From the NCBI GenBank assembly GCA_017163975.1, contig JAFFSR010000244.1:13455501-13519500 (forward strand): 64,000 bases of DNA, in the 5' to 3' direction. Positions 46,754 to 59,199 of the stretch are shown here, piece after piece. The DNA is from Anastatus disparis. Its lineage: Eukaryota > Arthropoda > Insecta > Hymenoptera > Eupelmidae. Made by a program: the position numbers and the translations under genes. The notes under the pieces are model-generated. The model was not told the origin of the DNA and ran no database searches. It saw only the letters and a program-made list of their open reading frames with translations. Numbering within the stretch: position 1 is the stretch's first letter; every line of letters starts with the position of its first letter.

Positions 46754-46848
46754 ATAAAAAAAAATAATCTAGGTTTGGGTTGTTACTTTCCATTTCATCA
46801 AAATGAAATGGAAAATAGCAACCCAGACCTAGAGTATTTTTTTTTTAT
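46754..46848. repeat. Near-perfect foldback, 45-bp arms and 4-nt loop
   Basis: The left arm (46754-46798) runs ATAAAAAAAAATAATCTAGG, then TTTGGGTTGTTACTTTCC, then ATTTCAT. The right arm starts at 46803 and is its reverse complement with about five differences, mostly transitions plus one extra A. The loop is CAAA. The core 30-bp stem (46769-46832) has only three differences, two of which are G:U pairs in + strand RNA. It directly abuts the tail of the SINE at 46851. Confidence 0.9.
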
Positions 46849-46850
46849 TT

Positions 46851-47037
46851 TTAAACGTCGCTGTATTTATGCTAACATTTCGATGCTAATTAGCGACGAA
46901 GGTCGTCAATGTGTTTGTGAACAAAACACATGTAAAGTACAGTGGTGCTCGTATAAATATAGGCCGAGAGCGGGATTCGAACTCGGAACTTCGAGATTAC
47001 GAATCTAGCGCTCTACCGACTGAGCCACTGACGACCT
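46851..47037 (-). mobile_element. SINE A, antisense, in netrin intron
   Basis: Full-length copy. The tail on the + strand is TTAAACGTCGCTGTATTTAT, the body has GATGCTAATTAGCGACGAAG, and the head has GCGGGATTCGAACTCGG (B box) and CTCTACCGACTGAGCCACTG (A box), ending GACGACCT. Reading frames of 81-99 codons that cross it are artefacts of the element. Confidence 0.95.
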
Positions 47038-50000
47038 ATACCTACTATATTTTAAAAGCAACATTAACTAATACGTATAACAAAAATCTTTTGAAAATCA
47101 AAATTTTTTGTATTTTTATTATTAATAAACAACAATATTCGGCAACTTATCACTAGACATTCGAAATTATATCAACTATAGAATTAAAGTATAAATACTT
47201 AACTTACAAGAAAGTTGACTGGTCGATTAATTAAAAGTTTCTGTATCAGTTTTATGCAAACTTCGCCCAAAAGTTTTATTCAATTTGTAATACAATGAAG
47301 TCTCTTATAACAGTTACTAATGCAAAAGCGTCTAGCAAAGTATATTTTCTTTATCGATTCTTTAAAGAAAAATAAAAAAGAGAAAAAAACTTTTTTTCCC
47401 CAAGTTATTTCGCTTGCTTGGACTTATAGTCCTTAATTTTATTATGATACTTATTATTCATGATGTTTTGTACGAAGGAAAAGCTATTAGAACGAGAATT
47501 ATTTGTCATTTTTCCAGTTATTGTTTCTTCAAAAATTTAATATTAAATCATATTTTAATACATTTATCCGCAGTAGTAGTCGTCATATTTTCATACGAAT
47601 ATTTGATATTTCACGTTTTTTTTTTTATTTCTATAAGTTTTATTATAATCTTCTCGAAAAGTTATGTAAATTGAAAAATATTCAGAATACCGTATGGAAT
47701 TTTCAAATATTTTCGTATAATTTTAAATTTGGTTTTATATTAAAAAATTTCAAAATATTTTCAAAAAAATAAAAAACAAAATGCAATCAGTAATATCAAT
47801 TTGAAGATAGAAAAAAATACTATGATTTTGGTAAACGTACTGATACCGATTCTTGAAAAAACATTTTAGTTGACTAAAATACTTTTACGTCCAAAACGGA
47901 AAAAAAAAATTCTCTCCTTTCACTTGCTTTTAAATTCGCTAAATCAAGAAGTATTCTAACCAAAGTAAATATCTTAAAATTCTCAACCATTAGCAAATAA
48001 TCCAAGTATTAAAAACGCGATATTAATTTAGCCCTCCGAAAAATAAGAGAGAAGACGAATAAGGGTTGACGTTTAAAAAAAAAGAGAGAAAAAAATGCAA
48101 GGGTGTGTAGAGAGAAAACTGAAATAGGGAAGCAACGTCTCGCAGACTTTCTCTTTCTCTCTTTAGTCTTTTTTCCCTTTTTTTTCTTCTTTTAATGGCT
48201 TAATTAAAAACTACCCTTGACGATGTGTACACCACGCGTGGGTACTATACTCGCACACCTTTTTTTTCTCTTCTCTTTTTTTTTCTCAACGCGTATTACA
48301 CCTATGACCTCCGTGTATGTATGCACACGTGTACCTTGCAGACTTGTTATTTTTTTTTTCTTCTTTTTTTTCTACCTTGGTCGCAGTGTATGTGGCGCGG
48401 TAGTCGTGTATTATGAGATTTAAGACTACGTTTATAATATGTAAGCATGTGAAATGTACCTTTTTTTTCTCTCTGGCTGGGTTACGCGCGAATTTACAGA
48501 ATGATAAGGACGCTTGCTAACCTTTTTTCAAATTTAACTGTACGAAAAATGCTGATATTTATTGTGACTAACTGAAGGAGCTAAAGTGCATGATAATGTG
48601 GTCTTTCAAATTCTCTAACTTTCTTTTTTTTTAGTTTTAAATTAATACAAATATTTTTGTGGTACTTACTGTCTTTACTTTATAGATTTTAATTGTAGAC
48701 TGGATTTTAGAATAAATTTTATTATTTACTTGGAAATAAATTGTTAGAGTATAGTTGCTGTTTTTGTATAAAAATAATTACAAATAATTAGTAAAAATTA
48801 AAATTTATTTTACATTTATGAAACATTTACCATGCATACAGCAATTTTTATAGCACAATAATATTTATAAAAAAATCCTATATGCCCAATAATAAAATTT
48901 TACCCTGCTTTGAGTATACGAGTTTATAATTTATGCATGATGACGAGGGTCGTTCAATGAATTATGTATATCCAATTTATGATAATTTATAATTTACGTA
49001 CAGATTAGTTTATTAAATAATCATATCAATAAAGTGTCATTAGTTTAGAATATTTAAATAAAGCAGTTCTCGTATATGGCTTAATTAACTTTTCACAATC
49101 AAATTGACAATAAACAATTTCTAAACAATCTATAACGAAAAAAAATTAAGACATAAAATCATAATATTATAACCGTATAAAGTACGAAATTTAATAGTTG
49201 TCGATACGTAATTTTCTCATAGTTCATTAAAATAATTTTCAAACTCAACATTTTAATGCGCTGGCGCTCGTGTAAACACATAAGATAGTTTTAAATTCTC
49301 TGGTGTAACATTAAAAGTAAAAATTTAAATCTGAAAAATTCAATCTACCAACTTTCAAAATTGATATTTTCTAATGCCTTTCGCATGTATATATGTATAC
49401 AGTCGTGTATTAAACATTTTCCGCGAAGTAAGTCTGTGCGTGTCCGTATGTTAATTCGCACGTGCAAGCGTAAGTAACACACGTAATAATGTATACGTAC
49501 ATACACACATACACATACACATTTATGTGCTATGCGGGTGAAATCGGCATTATATGGAAGTATGTATATGGTAGCCTTTAAAAGTATATGCGCGTTTAGA
49601 TTCTCTATTGGGAATTTCGTTTCGTGTATACATGTACCAAAATTTTTTATATTCTTTTTTTTTAAAGTAGAAGAAAAAAATTTTTTTTTCCATTTTCGAT
49701 CGTTACGTCTTGTAAAAGGTAGAGAAAGTTTAAAATGAACGATTGATCGTATAATTTCTATTTTTCGCATACATACGCATGTATACGTACACATGCGCGC
49801 TTAAAAATAGGATTATGAGTTATTTGAATGGAAACTTGTTGTTTGTAAGTATTTTGTTACGACGGTGATTAATAGAAATTTAAAGGTCCATATGTATTTC
49901 CCAGTGTAAAGATAATGAGATTACAGAGAATTAATTAGATTTTCATGTATTATGCACGCGCGGTTTTGTGAATTGTTGAATGATATTTTTTTTCTAATGA

Positions 50001-52349
50001 CTGTGAATTTTATCTTCGCTGTATCGAAGGTTTTTTTGATCGATTTGTTTGCTAGTTAAATTTATTGTGCTATTTTATAGCTGTATTTTTCATCGATCAA
50101 ATGAAAAGCTATTATTTATGTTGATTATGTAAACGCTTTGATGAATGTTCGATTAATTGGCTATAGCAAATTTTTTTATAGAAAACGTGTTTTTAATGAT
50201 ATTGAAATATTTAAAATTTGATGATTCTATGGAAATTAATACTTGGATATTTCAAAAGACGTTAATTGCGTTAGGTAGGGTAATAAAAAATTGACAATTC
50301 GTTAATTTAAAAAGATACACAAATAAAAAAAAAATATTATTTTTTCTTCGATTTACGATTTAGTGATTTTTTTTGTACAGGTATGAAAAATTTCAATTAG
50401 TATTAATATTGATAATAATTTTCTTTAGATTAATTAAATTAAAAATGTAAGCATTATATATATGGTAAATTATGAAAATAAAAAATTTGAATACTCAAAA
50501 AAGTTTCAAAGTAGTTTGTTTAAATGTACGGAACTTTTAAAATTTTCAATGTCAATCATTCAAACGTATACTTTAATTATACATATTTATAATAATAAGC
50601 TTCAATAAATTTTACCATGACAGTATCTTAATTTCAAAACAATTTTTTTTAATTATTATCTTTTATAAGTATCTTTAATCAATTTTCATTGCCCCTATAC
50701 TCGAAAGATTTCCAGCAAACCCAAACGACACGCTAAGAATTCGCGCACACGTAGTACTTACAAAATAAATACATATAAATAGAAAAAAAACTTGGAAAGA
50801 CCTGCGCGTCGAATTGTTCAAAGTGCGCATGGACGCAATTGTGTATGTAGAACGTAGTTATACAGCAATGGTTTATAATGTGAAAATACCTCTTTAGACT
50901 TTTACTTTGCCTGATACATCGGGACCTGCTGCTCTTGCGCACCGCAGCATGTGTCGTCGTCGTCGTCGCTGTATTAAATCGCCAAAGAGGAAAGAGAAAG
51001 AAGAAGAAAAGAGATCCGCGCTTGCGTTAATGATCAAATGAGTTTTTCTTGTGTGCTGACATGATTTATGTAATTTTTGGAATCATTTTTAAGTTTAGAA
51101 TTATAATTCTTGGAAATGGTAAAATTTGTATATAGTAAGAATATGATCTTAATTATTTTGTAATTCACACTAAGAAAAAGGTCTATTGAATCATTTTAAT
51201 TATTAAGTTCAGTAGAGAACTCTGCCTACTTTTACAAAAGTGTTAAATTTAAAAAATTGTTGTTCATATTCTTATTTATGAACTTTATTATTGGTGTGTA
51301 TTATTATGAATACTGTAATGAGTTCATAATTAAAATTTAAAAAATGTGAATTTCCAATAAATAACTTTTAATTTTTAACATCTTAAAACATTATTCATAA
51401 TAAATTAACTTTTTTCCATTCATAATCATAAATACTGGTTCTATCAAACTTAAGATGTAAGGTTTAAAACTTCCACAAACTGTTGAACTTTTAACACAAT
51501 TATACGTTTACCTTTAAATTTAGTCGTATAACTAGTTCAATGAATAATTTAAATAAAATATTATAATTTATTATATAATTAAATATTTAAGTATCATAAA
51601 AGAAATAATAAAAGTGATTCTATTAGAATAAATAAAAAAGTTGAAAAATATCTTCTTATAATACACAGTAGTGATGAAATGTCTGATTAAGGCTAGAATT
51701 GTCTATTTGCTCAACACAAATAGTACGTGTGTCCGAAACTTCTGTGACGAGAAGTTTTAACTAAAGTTTACTTCGGTCAAAGTAAAGAGTTAACAGAACT
51801 TCTTCTTCTTCCCTCTCATCCCTTTTATGATACATATATGTCAAAAGTCTTTTGTTCAAAATTTTCATACGTTTAGATAGGCGACATTTAACTAGGTTCA
51901 TTATATTATATTTACTTTTAAAACTTTTTATCTTTATCATATCAACCTTTCTAGCCTTTTAGAATTTATTTAGTAATTTTGGTTTTGGTAATTTTTAAAG
52001 TAATTATGAGTTTATGTTTATTGTCTACGATTATCTAAATGAAAAAATATGTTGTTATCATAAGAGAATCATCATATAAAATCTAAAAAAAACTACAAAA
52101 TTGAAAAATTGATGTGTATTTAGACCTCGAAATAATAATTTTAAAATGTTTATTGAAAAAATTTTTTTTAACTACTTGCAATAATAAAAGTCGACCAAGA
52201 TTCATTATGTGCTCATAAAAAGTATTTAAATAAATGAAAAATTTAACACGAGTAACATAATTCCTCTACTAAATATTTCAAGTTATAGATTTTTTTTTAT
52301 AAAAATTTTAATACTCGTAAACATCTAGAACACTTTAAACCAAACTTTT
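47038..52349. other. AT-rich intronic stretch
   Basis: No exon recognised. T-rich tracts fill 48130-48420. A patch at 49370-49800 with alternating ACAC and GTATAC-like sequence opens a 149-codon frame on the - strand (49794-49345), the longest in the window, with no conserved motif and a biased composition. The sequence at 50700-51020 is GC-richer and includes a short GTC repeat. Confidence 0.5.
50953..50968. repeat. (GTC)n trinucleotide run
   Basis: Five GTC units, in a GC-richer patch. Confidence 0.85.
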
Positions 52350-52528
52350 TTTTTATTTATGCTGTCATTATGATGCTAATTAACGACGGAGGTAGTCAAT
52401 GTGTTTGTGAACTGCAGCACATGTAATGTACAGTGGTGCTTATATCAATCGACTGCCGAGAGCGGGATTCGAACTCGGACCCTCGAGATTACGAATTCAT
52501 TGCTCTACCGACTGAGCCACTGGAACCT
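52350..52528 (-). mobile_element. SINE A, antisense, slightly 3'-truncated
   Basis: On the + strand it starts in a T run at TTTATTTATGCTGTCATTAT, lacking the TTAACGTCG end of other copies. It continues with GATGCTAATTAACGACGGAG, GCGGGATTCGAACTCGG (B box) and CTCTACCGACTGAGCCACTG (A box). It contains GAACTGCAGCACATG, a small change from GAACAAAGCACATG. Confidence 0.93.
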
Positions 52529-55500
52529 CTCAAAACAACATATCTAATCGTTTAATTATAATTTTAATCTAACATCACGAACATCTTTTAACTTTATATA
52601 CCCATTCTATTTAATATTACGAAAATTTTCCGACCCGCTAACTCAACTAAACAAGATTTCAACGAATAAAAATAAAAATAAAAACTTTTTAAGCATAATT
52701 ACGCGAGAAAAAGGTATACATACGGAAATTCAGTCAGAAAATGTATGTATATTTATATATATATATATAAAGTCTGATAAATTCCATAGCTACAGCAGGA
52801 GCAGCAAGTTTCTTCTCCTTTCCTCCCACGCATATGTTGGAGGCGTTTTAAAAAAGCACAGCAGCAAGCAAGCAAGCAAAGCAACAGCAGCTAAAGGCTA
52901 CCGCTGTAGACTCGATCTTCCGTTGCCACCTCCGTAGCCTACGGCATAAGAAAAAAAGACAAAAAAATTGAAAAAAAAAATTATCCAAGAGTAGTCAAGG
53001 TATATGCTATATTCTCTTGAAAAGTGTCGGGAGAACGAAAGGAAAAGAGAGAGAGAAAAAAAGAGGAAAGAAGGAGGAAAGGATGCCGACAGAGACGAGC
53101 AGTGTTATATGTATATGTATATGCATACCACAATGAGCGTACATAACGTATATATATATACGTAAAGATTTCACAAGCAGGTAGATGATGCCTTCGTAAC
53201 CACACGTGGGTAATTTTGTAATGAATTTTACTGGGCGGGTACCTTTTTCCTTTATTTTTTTTCTAAATGATGGACAAATTGGATATTTAAAATTTTTTAT
53301 TTAAGGATTTTTACCGTAAGAAATGTGATTTTTAATAAATATATTCTAAAAATATTTTTTCAACACTTATAAAATTATTTATTTAATCATAATGAAACTA
53401 ATGTTATAATTTGAAATAAAAAAATAACAGTATTATAGAATAATAAAATTTTTTAAATACTTCTTAAAATTATCAGATTTATCAGATTTTCTGATAACTT
53501 TGTTTAAAACATTTTTTTCCTTGTATACTATTAGTATAATGCGAAATTTTATTTCGATTCAATTAAAAGTTGATTATAATTTTTTCTTAAGCAAAAAAAA
53601 AATGAAAAATTATTCTTACTAAATAAGTAAAAGGAAGCAGCCCTCCAGGTACAAAAGTAAATCTTGTCTGCTAGGTGTAATCTTTTCATCAGAACAATCT
53701 GCGAGCTTCTGAAAGAAATGCGAAGCTAAGAAAATATAATAATAATAAAATTTGCAATCTTTTATCTGATATAATAAAGTAAATAAAATTTCATAATAAA
53801 TAAAAATTTCTTAAGCCTTTTCAAAGAGTTAAATTTAAAAAAATAATATTTTATTATCTTATTTAGTTTATTAAGTTAAAGATTTGAATTTTTAGTTTAC
53901 AATTCATTAAATACATGTTTTCTAAAAAAAAATTTCTTTTTGCAAAACATTTAACAACATAAGTTATTTCGATCACTGAAATAATCTCGATAATTTGATA
54001 TTGGTTTTTGAACCACAAACTTTACTAATAACGTATGCGTACATATTGCAAAATAAAATATGTTAATGCAAAAATAAAAAAAATAATTTAAACATAATAC
54101 AAGCCTTGAATCTTGACGTTTCAAGTTTAAATTTCAGCATAAAATAATGCAACACGTTATCCTTTCGAGAACAAGACAATTGTATTTACATTAACATGCA
54201 TAACAGACAAATGCATTATACCATCTCTTATATTTACACATATATGCGTAACACTCTCTCCTCCCCTTAAACATTTTTTTTACATAAAACCTAATATATA
54301 CTTTATACATATACGTACGAATGTACATTTAAACAAGCAAATATTTTCTCACATAGATGCATAAAAAGTAACCATAACAGAGATAAAAATTAAAGAAGAA
54401 GAAGAAGAAGCTAAAAGGTAGAGCAATAATAGAGCGAGGAGAGAAAAAAAAAGGGTTAAAAGTTATGTATATGCTACGTCACGGATCACATCTATATGTT
54501 AATGCAAAGAGTAGCCCGTAACTTTTTTCCTCTCCTCCCCCGTTAACACCCACGCGTTTTCATGCCATAGTACATGCCGATGTTATAACTAGACTACCAT
54601 CTCTTCAAAGAGTATAAAGTTTTATACGTGTGTATAATCTTTGGCCAAAGGGGTTACATTGATTAATCCTCGTCTTTATGTGCTCATTAACTCCATTGTC
54701 TTTTTATTATTGTTTTTTTTTTTCTTTCTTTTTGTTTTTTATATTGTTTGTATAAGGATTCGATGGTGGGGATTGGTTGAGGTTGGGTCGAACGTGATAA
54801 GGGTAATGTGATGATTGACAACTAAGGGTGAGAAATTTTTTTTCATTTAATGTTTGAAGGGTTTTAGATAAGAAGGGGACTTTAAATGTAAATTTTCTAT
54901 TGTACTTTTTTATCGTTTACATTTTCTTTAAAATTTTTATAATATTACATTTTTTTAATTTTAAAAATGTGTATATTTAAATAAAGATTCAATCCATAAA
55001 AATCGCTATTCTCATTGTAAGAATTTTTAATTCAATAAAAGACGATTTTTCAAAATTTCCTCTATTTTTAATAAAGCAAAGTATCAGCTCTATGTTTTCT
55101 AAAAATAAGAAATTGAATTCCGTTAGCAATAAGTAAATATACATTATTTACAAGTAAAAATCCATCCATTAATTGAATAAACGAATGAGTTCTAGTATTA
55201 TTACTTTATTTTCAAAAATAGAAGATTGCTCTTGATAAACCATTCCTTTTTAATCTTATGAATTACATAGCAGTCGAAAAGAAAACTTAAAATTTTTCCT
55301 CATCCATCGTATCATTAGATTATACTCCAAATTTTTAATATAAATTACTTTGCTAAAGCCAAAATATTAATTAAACACCTGGACTCTATAAAAGCCCAAG
55401 AAAATGACAATTTATCGACAGAAAGAAAACGAAAAAAATAAAATCACATTACAATAATTCCCATTTATTCTTTTTGAACAAGGCAGATTTTAATTCTCAC

Positions 55501-56770
55501 GAGTACAATAATTTTTCCCCGTAAATTTCTATCTTTGACACGCGAAAGTCTAACGGCGCAGCCCCAGCGTACGGGAATAATAGTATAGTCGAGTTGGCAA
55601 AACCACAAGACCGGCCCTTATAAAGCTTTGAGGCTAAAGTTCTCTCTCTCTCACCCTTTTACAGAATAATTGTCATGCTGAATAAATGTAGAGCTTCAAA
55701 ATGAGAGGATAACGCAAATGCTTCTTGTACGAATGAGGATACAGTGGTATAAAGATAAGAATATAATGAGATGACCATTCTCATTTTTACGGATAATAAT
55801 GTACAAATAATATCGAAAATTTTTCGGATAATGTATTTTATTTATACATTCAAAATCTGATTTTTGTTAAGTTCAATTTATTTATTGTCAATAAATGGTA
55901 AAAATTTGTGATCGTTTAAACAACAAAGTTAACAGTCTAACTATAAAAGTCTGCTTGAAATATACTAGTTCATCATTTACATCATAACATGATTCTATAA
56001 ATAGGAGTTGTTTAGTATCTCATTTAAGAAGATGTTTAAAAGCCATCATTAAATTTATGATAGAATTCATCTTAATAGAGTTTTACCATCGAGCATGTTA
56101 TCGAGCTCTCATTTAGCTCTTTATTTAGACTGTTTATATAACATATTCGTTATTTCAAAGTTCCAATTATTAATAATCATGCTGTCTTGGAAAATAAACT
56201 CTAAATAACTCGCTGCATCAAAGAATAAAAATAATTGTTATGATTAAAAAAAATTATCGTAAAATTATTGTAATATTTACTAAAAAGCCAGAATTAACAA
56301 TGATATCACTACTTTAAGTCATAGAAAAATTTCAAGTCTCAAATTTTTTGTTGTTTTTAAAATAAAATCTAATATTTATTTGTCAGTAGATAGACTATTT
56401 CTGAGGCAAAAAATTACTATAACATACTATCAAATTTATTACAATTATAATGAAATTTCCTCCGCAAATTTTATAATTTCAAAATAAGGGTAGTTCATAA
56501 GAGAATTCCAATAACTATCGTAATTTCCATAAAAACCCTTGATACATAATTAATCCTGTCAAGATGAACAAAATATAAATATATTAAAAGAAATTTACAT
56601 ATATTTGTATAATGCAATATCAATTATATAAATTGTAATGTTTTATTAAATAGATGGATATTTACGAAACCAATTAAAAAAGTATACAAGAAACCAATCC
56701 TTGATTTTCACTGAATATTTACTCATACCATATTCCAAGTAATTATCAGTTTGCAAAAAATACAATTAAT
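52529..56770. other. AT-rich intronic stretch with two GC-richer islands
   Basis: No exon recognised. About 52785-53210 is GC-richer, with CAGCAAGCAAGCAAGCAAAG and CTACCGCTGTAGACTCGATC. About 55540-55640 holds GGCGCAGCCCCAGCGTACGG and CCACAAGACCGGCCC followed by TTATAAAGC. The rest, including 54240-54660, is A+T-rich with GAAGAAGAA and pyrimidine tracts. Confidence 0.5.
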
Positions 56771-56782
56771 AGTTCATTGTTA

Positions 56783-57009
56783 TTTATTCCTTTTTTTGGT
56801 TGATTTGTTTTTTAATTTAACGTCGCTGTATTTATGCTATCATTATGATGCTAATTAGCGATGAAGTTCATTTCAGTGTGTTTATGAACAAAGCACATGT
56901 GTTGTATACAGTGGTGCTTGTATCATTTGGGCGCCGAGAGCGGGATTTGAACTTGGGACCCCGAGATTACGAATTCATCGCTCTGCCGAGCGAGCCACTG
57001 ACGACTTCA
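56783..57009 (-). mobile_element. SINE A, antisense, with 10-bp target-site duplication
   Basis: The copy has the usual + strand landmarks TTTAACGTCGCTGTATTTAT (from 56816), GATGCTAATTAGCGATGAAG, GCGGGATTTGAACTTGGG (B box with two changes) and CTCTGCCGAGCGAGCCACTG (A box). TTCATTGTTA flanks it at 56773-56782 and 57010-57019, a likely target-site duplication. This is the only A-family copy here for which I see one. Confidence 0.92.
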
Positions 57010-57019
57010 TTCATTGTTA

Positions 57020-58450
57020 ATAAAAGATGTTTAGAAAAATAAATAAATGTGATTCAATATTTTTCTCTGAAAGCACAACGGTATCCAACAACTTTGAAAA
57101 TCTTTAATTAAATTCTCATCTCGACAAAGAGCGAGAATTCATCTTTTTTTTTTCTTAAACCGCCACTATTGAACTGTACATTTGAATTTTAGCAAACAAA
57201 ATTTCTCTTTGAGTATTGAATATTTAATTTTTTTGTCCGCACGTTAAAAGCACAGTACTTTCTATTCCTTTACAAATCGCGAGCGTACTTATAAGTATTC
57301 AACAAGGGTCCTTACCATTTTCAGAAATACGTATAATGACGTATTATGTGCTCTTTGCACATTTGCCGCAAATTTCATATGTGTAACTGATTTTGCCTTT
57401 ATTTTATATATGTGTGTATATATATTTTGACCTATTTTCAAAAAAGGTTTCGAGATTTAAAGGATAATGATTTTGGAATTAAGGTTTGTACAAATATGGC
57501 AAAGCTTCTTCGTTTTAGGTTATACTGTTAGTTTTAGTTGGATTTTAATAGTTATTTCGTTCCCGTTATTTCTTATTTTGACAGAGTTTACTATAACGAT
57601 AATTTATTTATTTTAATAATAAATCATTTTTTATTTTGTCCAAACGAGTAATGTTAATTTTACAAAGTCAAATTGAAATAACGATGATTCACAATGTTAA
57701 TGAAACACCAAAAGAAATGTATTTGAATATGTTTATAAATTTGTATTATATTATTATTTGGTGAAAAATGTATTAATATAAAATAAAATCCACTTATATC
57801 TCTAGACATGTCACTACTATTTTATAAAAACGAGATAGGTGCTCCGGGTCTCCAGGCGTATAGATCGACTAAAGTTAAATATCATACTTGTCAAATTGCA
57901 AAAATGAAATAAACAAACGGTTGATACTCCTTAGTTTTATAAATCAATCATGAATGAAGCAAATTGGCAACAATAAAATAAGTACGAATTATTTATTGTG
58001 TGATTAAGGGGATGTATTTGATATGTAATTTATAGGATATACACTTCGCAAAAAAAGTATGGCATAAAATTTTTCATGTCAATAATTGGTCATTTTTAAA
58101 GAATGATTACTCAACTTCAACAATTTAAAAGTAGCAAAACGATTTTTTTTTTAAATTAAAGCTTGAAATCTCTACTTTAAGATGCATTCTTTTGATATTT
58201 GATTAAATGTAATTCCACTATACCAGATATTAAAATTTAATGGTACTTTTTAAAATCTAAAATCAACAAAGTTTAACAACGTGTATGGAGTCTGATATTT
58301 TTTTCTGAATAATTGAAAAACAATACTTGAAAATTAAACTCTCTTAAATTAAAAAAGAGTTTAGTTACCAATTTTAGAAGCTTTAAACTTTTTCAATTTA
58401 ATATCTCATACTCACCAAAAATCATCCGAATACAATACATAATTTTTTTA
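57020..58450. other. AT-rich intronic stretch
   Basis: No exon. A small GC-rich patch near 57840-57870 (GGTGCTCCGGGTCTCCAGGC) stands out, but it fits no RNA or protein family I know. Confidence 0.5.
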
Positions 58451-58643
58451 AATTTTATTTAACGTCGCTGTATTTAAGCTATTATTACTATGCTAATTGG
58501 CGACGGAGTTCATTTCAGAGTGTTTGTGAACAAAGCACATGTAACATACAGTGGTGCTTGTATCAATCGGTCGAGAGCGGGATTCGAACTCGGATCCTCG
58601 AGTTTATCAATCCATCGCTCTACCGACTGAGCCACTGACGACT
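58451..58643 (-). mobile_element. SINE A, antisense, with short internal deletion
   Basis: On the + strand: TTTAACGTCGCTGTATTTAA, GCTAATTGGCGACGGAG, then GATCGGTCG-like sequence with four to six bases missing before GAGCGGGATTCGAACTCGG (B box), and CTCTACCGACTGAGCCACTG (A box) to GACGACT. It lies 165 bp left of the family B SINE insertion. Confidence 0.94.
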
Positions 58644-58807
58644 CATGTGATACTTAAATAAATTATATAGATTAAATTATATAAATTAAAGAGATACAAA
58701 TATAAGGTATTTAATTTTTTTTTTTAATTTAAAAAAATACAAAGTCGGTTATTCGCGTTTTCTTAGTTACTTTTAATTTTTTTTATTTATCCATGTATTA
58801 AATAGAT

Positions 58808-58820
58808 ATTTTGGTACTAT
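58808..58820. repeat. Target-site duplication, left copy
   Basis: ATTTTGGTACTAT, repeated exactly at 59187-59199. It brackets the family B SINE. Confidence 0.93.
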
Positions 58821-59186
58821 TTTTTTTTTTTTTTTATTTGATTTAAAGAAAAAAGATTAATATATAAAGGATATTGTCCTCTATATGATTAACCTTTTTT
58901 ATATGGTGAGTCCCCCGCCCGGCATCTGTTTAACACATTACATCAGGCTAGGACTGTCAGACCCACCATACCGAAAACTTTGACTACCGATGGATGGTCA
59001 GCCACTTTTGTAACCAACAATCAACCGATACCCAATGAGGTCGGATTTTTTAAAGAGTCGCGATGTAAATGGCACATACACTTATTTTCTTTCGAAAAAA
59101 AAGTTAGAGGTACCTGGCCAGGATTCGAACCCAGGCCCTCCGCGTTGAAGGCAAGAGCTCTATCCATTACGCCACCGCGCTCTGAC
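58821..59186 (-). mobile_element. SINE B, 366 bp, second tRNA-derived family, complete insertion
   Basis: On the - strand the element begins at 59186 with GTCAGAGCGCGGTGGCGTAA, followed by TGGATAGAGC (A box), CTTGCCTTCAACGCGGAG (TTC in the anticodon position) and GGGTTCGAATCCTGGCC (perfect B box). The body of about 150 bp includes ATTGGGTATCGGTTGATTG and GATGCCGGGCGGGGGACTC. The 3' end is A/T-rich and finishes in a run of A at 58821-58835. Exact 13-bp target-site duplications flank it. Body and head are unrelated to SINE A. Confidence 0.93.
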
Positions 59187-59199
59187 ATTTTGGTACTAT
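59187..59199. repeat. Target-site duplication, right copy
   Basis: ATTTTGGTACTAT, identical to 58808-58820. Confidence 0.93.

Noticed and set aside
46709..47156. Overlapping frames with RERDSNSELRDYESSALPTEP-like text
   Set aside because: This is the translated tRNA-like head of SINE A. The same text appears at 25332-25550 and 56845-57042.
47414..47772. Overlapping 86- and 89-codon hydrophobic frames
   Set aside because: Ile/Phe/Leu-rich from A+T composition, with two competing frames in the same DNA and no recognisable family.
49345..49794. 149-codon frame on the - strand, the longest in the window
   Set aside because: It crosses GTAC/ACAC alternating sequence and poly-A/T tracts. The product is biased, has no motif or hydrophobic pattern of a family, and no convincing gene context.
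59110..59186. Possible functional tRNA gene on the - strand
   Set aside because: A and B boxes are good, but the anticodon stem is weak and the unit lies inside a 366-bp element with target-site duplications.
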